From Anoplolepis gracilipes (taxonomy: Eukaryota; Arthropoda; Insecta; Hymenoptera; Formicidae): a stretch of 64,000 nt of DNA. Location: the NCBI RefSeq assembly GCF_047496725.1, contig NC_132971.1, positions 7,654,001 to 7,718,000 of the forward strand. Direction: 5' to 3'. Of this stretch, positions 58,290-64,000 are shown piece by piece (within the stretch, counting starts at the first letter, position 1; every line of letters begins with the position of its first letter). The notes under the pieces were generated by a model, which was given only the letters and a program-made list of their open reading frames with translations, did not search any database and had not been told where the DNA came from. The translations under genes were made by a program, and so were the position numbers.

Positions 58290-61100
58290 TCATAATTAAC
58301 ACTTTGGCGCCTTCGAGCTATTGTTTATCGTCGTTATGTAAGACTCATTTAATTTATTCAATTTTAAATGCATGTCACATCCGTAGCTAAATATATATAT
58401 AGCCACAGATAGATATTGCGCATCCATGCGTACAAAGGTGACGAAAAAAAAAATATATATACATATATATATATATTTTTAGAATGTAATATCTGTTGCA
58501 ATATTATATATCTATTTTTTTCAAAAAATTTATTCGCCAACCAACAATTTTGTGGAACATCGTGCTCTTTTACTATGGAAAAAATACGATCCCTATTCAC
58601 CCTATATACGCACTTGCACACATATATGCGGGGCTATTGTTCCGTCGTGGGCTTCAAGTTCGCGGCCTCTCGAGACGTTTCGTTCGCGAAGTTCCCTTTG
58701 TCAGCCGTGCTCTTAAAAAACATTTTTCCGCGAAACGCCAGAATGGTGAGAAGTAACCACTGACGATCGTATAGGAGAATTTTACTCTAACAAACGGCGA
58801 GATTTTTGTGCATCTCTCTCGCGGAAAGATTCGATTGAATCGCGACTTCAAGGCCATCGTTTAACGCATTGTAAACGCATAGAAATGCGATCATTATATT
58901 TTTATCCGCCGATATACGACTTCGTCGCCGAACGCGTCGCATATTAATCACAATAGACGTTTCCCGTCTTTCTTTTCTATTTTATGCAATTCCCGAGACG
59001 TCCCCGAGGCCGACCTAAAGAGACTTCCGGTGAGGGTGCATTTCCGTTAAACTTTCCGATCGCCTCAGGGTGCGAGAACTCCTCCTACTCCTATTGCGCT
59101 CTTGCTCTTTCACTCTGTCGAAAGGGGGAGATTTCAGTCCCTGCTACTTCTCTCCCATTTCCTTTTTCGGCGCAGTTTGGCCCTTCAAAGCTATCGCGTT
59201 TCTTTCTTCGACGTCTTCACCAGGCCACGCTGGGTTCCATCAACGCCTGTCGTTTAGCCCGCGGCGGCGCGTTGACGAAAGCAAAAGTGATTAGATGAAG
59301 ATAGAGTGGAGAACGAGAGGGCAGGCCCGCGAGAGAGGAAATTGCCGGGATGCCGAGGCGTTTTCGTGAGACTATTTTCTTGAGTGAGCAGACGCGCAAT
59401 TATTCAACGTGATCTTCTTTTTAATCTTTTCATAATTTAGATTCAGCAGTTTCTAAAAGTTTTCTCTTACTTTTTCTCTCTGTGTTAAAAGTCAACCTAA
59501 ATATGCTGGAATAATTATCTCCATTATTAATCGTTACATTTCAAAAGCTTGCATTTTCTCAATATGTTTAAATTTGCACTAGTCGTTCTATTGCTTTTTC
59601 TCTCGACCCTTTATCATTTATGTAAGATCAATCTTTAAAAAAAGAAAAAATTAATTTTTTTCCCAAGTCTTTTCAAGAGAACATTGTGCTGAAAAAAATT
59701 TGGCAGTAATTTTGGGGCACTTTGTATCGTACCTGTCGCCATCACACGGGGCGCGATATTATATATTCCTAAGCCGTCGCTCGCGATTTTCCGATTTTCG
59801 TAAAGTGTCAGACGTTGTTTGGCCGTTCCCGCGTTGCATTATCACGGAGACGCGAGAAAGCGCGCGACGTTAACTACGCATATAAGTAATTAAATGTGAC
59901 GAAGCGACGCTAAGATTTTTCCCCGCTTCCCGCGCGATTCATTATTATCACTGTCGTCATCAGTACGCATAGTTAATGAAAGGAAATGCAGAAGAATCCG
60001 AGACATAAATATCCGTGGTGAGATCTATAAAGTTTAGCTATTTAATTTTTTTATTCAGTGACTTGCCGAATTTTTTTTTATTCCGAGACTTTGACTCCTT
60101 AAAGCATCGACACATTTGAAACCCCATACACGAAACGTTCCCTGCATCCCGTGCTTTCTCTCAATTGCTAAGGGCAAAACGCAAATTGGCGAACTTTCAG
60201 ATCCGCGCACAATAGATTCGAAGTCGCGCGGCAACAATGAGTCTCGTATCGAAGTGAATCTCTTTGGAATAATTCGCGGCGTTTCTTGGCGAAAACGGAA
60301 GCCGCGAAGAAAGTTGCGTCCGTCTCGGTTGTTAAAGATCGCCGCGGGGTTAGCGGATTTCTCGTCTTGGCCCTGGTGGTTATCGTCTGGCACTAACGAG
60401 AGGAAGCTTGCGTCGAAAGAACGTATCGTCTCTGTCCATATATACACCTTTATCTTTTCAAGACGATTCAGCGCTTTCTTATCGGCGGATTATCGTTAGT
60501 CTGGAGAAAAGTTCCGTGGTCACGGACATCCGGTTTTCATTTTGTTTACTTTGTACAATATAACGGTCCTGTGTCGTTTCAACTCGGTTTAGTTTGTCTT
60601 TTAAAGCCAGTGTAATATTGTATATTCTTCCTGAATCTACTAGAAGTTTAAAAACTAAAAAATACATATAATAGCAATTTTTTTTACATGACTGAACTAT
60701 TTAAGCAATGAAGGAAATTTACTGATGTTTATTTATATAAAAAAATATTTACATAAGCTGGGTAAAATGTCGAGGATATATATAATAATCTATATATAAA
60801 TAAAATTGAAAAATTGATTTTTCGCGACATTCACACGCAAATTAATAAACAACACTCTGGATTTAATCGTCAAAGAGCGCGCGGACAATTTTTTTGTTTT
60901 TCTGTTATACCGTTTAGTTTGCGACGGAAATGCGTCTGTCCGACCTCTCGCCGAGCGTCGACAATATTCATGGTAATCCAATTCAAATTAATTCTCGGTG
61001 GTGGGGAGTCGTCCGCGCGCGCATCTCCCTTCTACTAAATGGCGTCTCATAACCCGCTCGGAGGAGGTTTGTAACCGGAAGTGACGTGAAATATCGCGCT
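58290..61100. other. Noncoding DNA, no supported gene
   Basis: Frames at 58.98-59.30 kb and 60.06-60.50 kb are open on both strands in CpG-rich DNA. No splice-bounded exon or repeat of note. Confidence 0.45.
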
Positions 61101-61122
61101 GCGACGTAATCGGGCCTTCCCC

Positions 61123-61123
<1 letters not shown>

Positions 61124-61166
<43 letters not shown>
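61124..61166. repeat. (CT)n microsatellite
   Basis: About 21 CT units. Confidence 0.95.
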
Positions 61167-61169
<3 letters not shown>

Positions 61170-61189
61170 TTCCCGGTACTCTATTGCCG

Positions 61190-61400
61190 GCGGATTTCTC
61201 TTCGAGGTTTCTCTAATTGTTACCGCGGGCCTCCGCGATGTTAATCACGTGGCCGGGCTGAGACAGTAATTCAACATTACAGTGAGGCATAACTCCTATT
61301 CAGATCTGCGGGCAATACCGGCTGCCTACCTGTCAGCTTATTGACTCGCGTTTATTAGGTCCGCGCAAGTAATCGTGATGTAATTGGAAGAGTAATTTGA
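61190..61400. promoter_or_regulatory. Enhancer-like noncoding block
   Basis: Repeat-free DNA with AATCACGTGG (E-box CACGTG), CAGTAATTCAACATTACAG, TTATTGACTCGCG and AGTAATCGTGATGTAATTGG strings and no ORF. Proposed regulatory element by inference. Confidence 0.22.
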
Positions 61401-61419
61401 TGGAGGGAATTCGGGACGA

Positions 61420-64000
61420 TGGTGTCTCCCGTGAGCGTGAGGGAAGATACTGCATATTTTAGAGATCTTATCGTGAACAATATGCTAGTAATCTTCACAA
61501 AAAGCAGGTACACTTAATTGAAGTATTAAATTTTTTTAAGATAAAAATTAATTTTCTAAATATTTTGAATTGCACGAAATGATTTTTGAATATATTTAAC
61601 AATAAGTATAATAAAAGAATATTGAACATACAAGAATGTTAAAATCTTTTAAATATTTTTTATTAATCTATTTTACTATTATATTATAATATATTCAGTA
61701 ATAAATAACCTATGATTTAACTGTTCAAGAAAAAATGTAGTTTTATCAATCAAAAGTTACGAACAATTAAAGGTAATAATTTCACTCTATTTATAAACTA
61801 TAATTAAAATTTAAAAAGAATTTACTCAGCATCTATCAAAATGTAATCAAATATATGAGAATGCGAATGAAAAAGAATCGCATTTGGATATGTTCCAGTG
61901 TTGAGAAGAAAGAATATAAAGATTAATAGTTTGTCTACTTTTTACCATTTTTGCGCGATTAATCCATGAAAATAAAACAACACTATTAAAAAAGAATTAT
62001 TTTATTTTTATACACATCTTTTAGAAATATTATTCCAACATGTTACATTTTAGTCTACAAAATCTCAATCTTGTTTTGTATTTAATGGATGTAATAATGT
62101 GGCAAATATCTCATTGTAAGCGCGGTATTTGATTTAGAGCGATTAACAGTTTGCTTAATCCTTTGAGTTCTCTCTCTTTCAAAGGGACGGGAAAGGCACG
62201 CGACTTATCGCCCACGCGCGGCAACAATCAACGCAACAAACGAAATATGTATAAGGCAGCGGCGGTGAACGCGCGCCGCTTTCCTCATTAGAATGCCGAA
62301 CATTTCGACATCCGCGAGGCACATCCTAACTCGGTACTTCCGTACGCGTTCCGCTGCAAACGAACGAACGAACGAACAAGCTAGCGAGCCTGCTTATGCG
62401 ATCGAAATTCCGCGCGTGTCTCCGTTTGTAGCCGCGGCCAGGGCGGTTAACCAAATGGGTGATTAGCAACGTGGCGGTTAAATCGCCAACCGGAGTAGTT
62501 ACCCAGCCGAATCGGTTAGCCGAACAGTTAGCCGAGCAGTTAGGTCGTGGTCCATCGGCTCTCTGCGTTGATGGAGCCACGTACATACTTAATTCACAGT
62601 GTGTCTACTTCCCGGAAAAACATGGAATTTGCAGGGATTTACTTTAGTCCTGAAAACATCAGGAAATTCTCAGGGGATTTAAACAAAAAAATTCTCTTTG
62701 ATAATGTTACTCTCATATTGTAAACAGTCGGTAAGCCGAGTGAATTATGTATACAAAGTATACTATAAATATACATTTATCTTTGTTTATACATTCAAAA
62801 TGTCTAAAATTGATGATAAAAAAATGAAAATTTTATGTAAGTGAAAAATGCTTATTTTACGAAAGTTTTTTTTTCAATATATTAATCTAGCATTTGAAGC
62901 TTACGAGAAACTGCAGGTAAAAAATTAATAAACCTAACATTTCGAGATTCATGAATTTCACACTGCATTCTACAAATCTTTAATTCACAAATTAATTATT
63001 AATTTTATTTTTTAAAAGGCTAAAAGTGCTTTGCGCTATGTCAAATTCATGAATCTTGAAATGTTTTAGATTTATTAACTTTTGATGTAGCTGATCCGTG
63101 CAAGTTCTCTTCAAAAGGTTCCATATTTCTCCGTTATATAATAAAACAAAAAATTAGAAAATGCATGCAACTTTGCAAGTTTATTTTATAAAATTGCATA
63201 AAAAAAATTTTTTAAATATTCTTTTCATCTAGAGTTTTAAGCAAAGATATAAAGAAGAAAAGTGAATTTTTAGAGAATTTTTTTGTAAAATTTGAGCAGA
63301 CATTCTGATAGCCATAAGTGCTATTGGAATGAAGTGGAGATGATAGGGATTAGATATGAAATATAGAATATGTGTTTTCCAGTTTCGCATTAAATTGAAA
63401 GAAGCCCAAATTCTAGTAGGATTGTTTATTACAGATAAATTGAAGCATTTGCGCGAAGAGGAGGGAAACGCGATTTAAAGCGCTGATTAAATGACGACGT
63501 TAGCTAGGTGAGAGAAAGATTTATGTAGCGTCGCGACGATGTTAGACAATGATGACACAAAGTGACGAACGATGTCTTACTATGTAAACAAATTCTGTTG
63601 GATAACCGCTAAGCTGCGTCTTATTCAGAACGATGATTGAGAACCGTAAGCACGTTGTTGGCCGCGTACAAAGGCACCGTGTGTTTGTAGAATAGGATCT
63701 CGCGCTAATAGACGTTTTCTATGAGATCGAAATGACAGAAGGAGTAGGGGAATACACAAGAATGTCGCTGGTAAGCGTGAAGGTGATGTGCGTGTACAAT
63801 GCGAGCGTAACGCGCTAATAACACTACAAAAGGTGATCTTTATCAGTAAGGAAGACGCTCGCTGTGTGCATTGATCGTGGGAGGAGATGCGCTGTAATAA
63901 TTTTAAGTAGGGGAATTTTGGCGAGATTAAGCATTTCAAGTGGGAAAGGAAATTACGTCATTTCTCCGTTCATCGAAACAGCTTTTCCTGCTACTGCTTT
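61420..64000. other. Noncoding DNA with one inverted repeat
   Basis: AT-rich except for a CpG-rich block at 62.17-62.60 kb, which holds two copies of the 12-mer TTAGCCGA(A/G)CAG in tandem near 62516. The frame at 63.63-63.94 kb has no support. Confidence 0.45.
62891..63118. mobile_element. Imperfect inverted repeat (MITE-like)
   Basis: Left arm 62891-62967 and right arm 63030-63118 pair through AATAAACCTAACATTTCGAG with AATAAATCTAAAACATTTCAAG and through an identical GATTCATGAATTT. The outer part (TTTGAAG, AGAA.CTGC) is weaker. Noncoding. Confidence 0.5.

Overview
The window looks like nuclear DNA of an insect, most likely a hymenopteran such as an ant. This is inferred from style: AT-rich DNA broken by CpG-rich islets, very many (GA)n/(CT)n tracts, many short inverted-repeat DNA elements, and a degenerate TTAGG-type telomere motif inside one of them. 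There is no rRNA, no recognisable tRNA, no CRISPR array, no prokaryotic operon and no protein that I can assign to a known family. Most of the 64 kb reads as intergenic or long-intron DNA. All gene models below are ab initio readings of short exons from frame, splice sites, local GC and poly(A) signals, and are stated with low to moderate confidence.

1-9.6 kb: ordinary intergenic DNA with microsatellites, two enhancer-like blocks, a 0.6 kb GC islet open on both strands (6.46-7.06 kb) and one short ORF (7.28 kb). 9.6-20.4 kb: the most structured part. It is very AT-rich and holds small candidate genes (a two-exon minus-strand gene at 9.6-10.6 kb, a plus-strand membrane-protein gene at 13.2-16.7 kb, minus-strand coding-like segments at 17.0-17.7 kb). 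The promoter-proximal part of the plus gene is tandemly repeated 5.1 kb downstream at 18.0-18.55 kb. At least eight inverted-repeat elements lie between and inside these genes, including two large foldback elements (11.4 and 19.3 kb) that share a core but differ in their outer arms. A partial segmental duplication (10.9/14.3 kb) and a 260-bp (TG)n(TGCG)n(TG)n array lie in the same stretch.

20.4-34.4 kb: mostly intergenic, with CT/GA tracts, a degenerate 213-bp tandem duplication at 23.2 kb and low-complexity CpG-rich blocks. 34.4-34.8 kb: the best regulatory feature, a TATA box plus arthropod initiator with canonical spacing, followed by a leader with two upstream ORFs, a short ATG exon (MKTTN) and a consensus splice donor. 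This is the 5' end of a plus-strand gene whose later exons I cannot place with confidence. 35-54 kb: long intron or intergenic DNA with enhancer-like blocks, a 23-bp exact duplicate (41.8/45.4 kb), hairpins, two overlapping small ORFs (47.0 kb) and a 230-250-bp tandem repeat (49.9-51.0 kb). 54-64 kb: a minus-strand terminal-exon candidate at 54.3 kb, a 128-codon minus-strand ORF at 55.9 kb, a strong splice acceptor at 58.2 kb, enhancer-like sequence at 61.1 kb and an inverted repeat at 62.9 kb.
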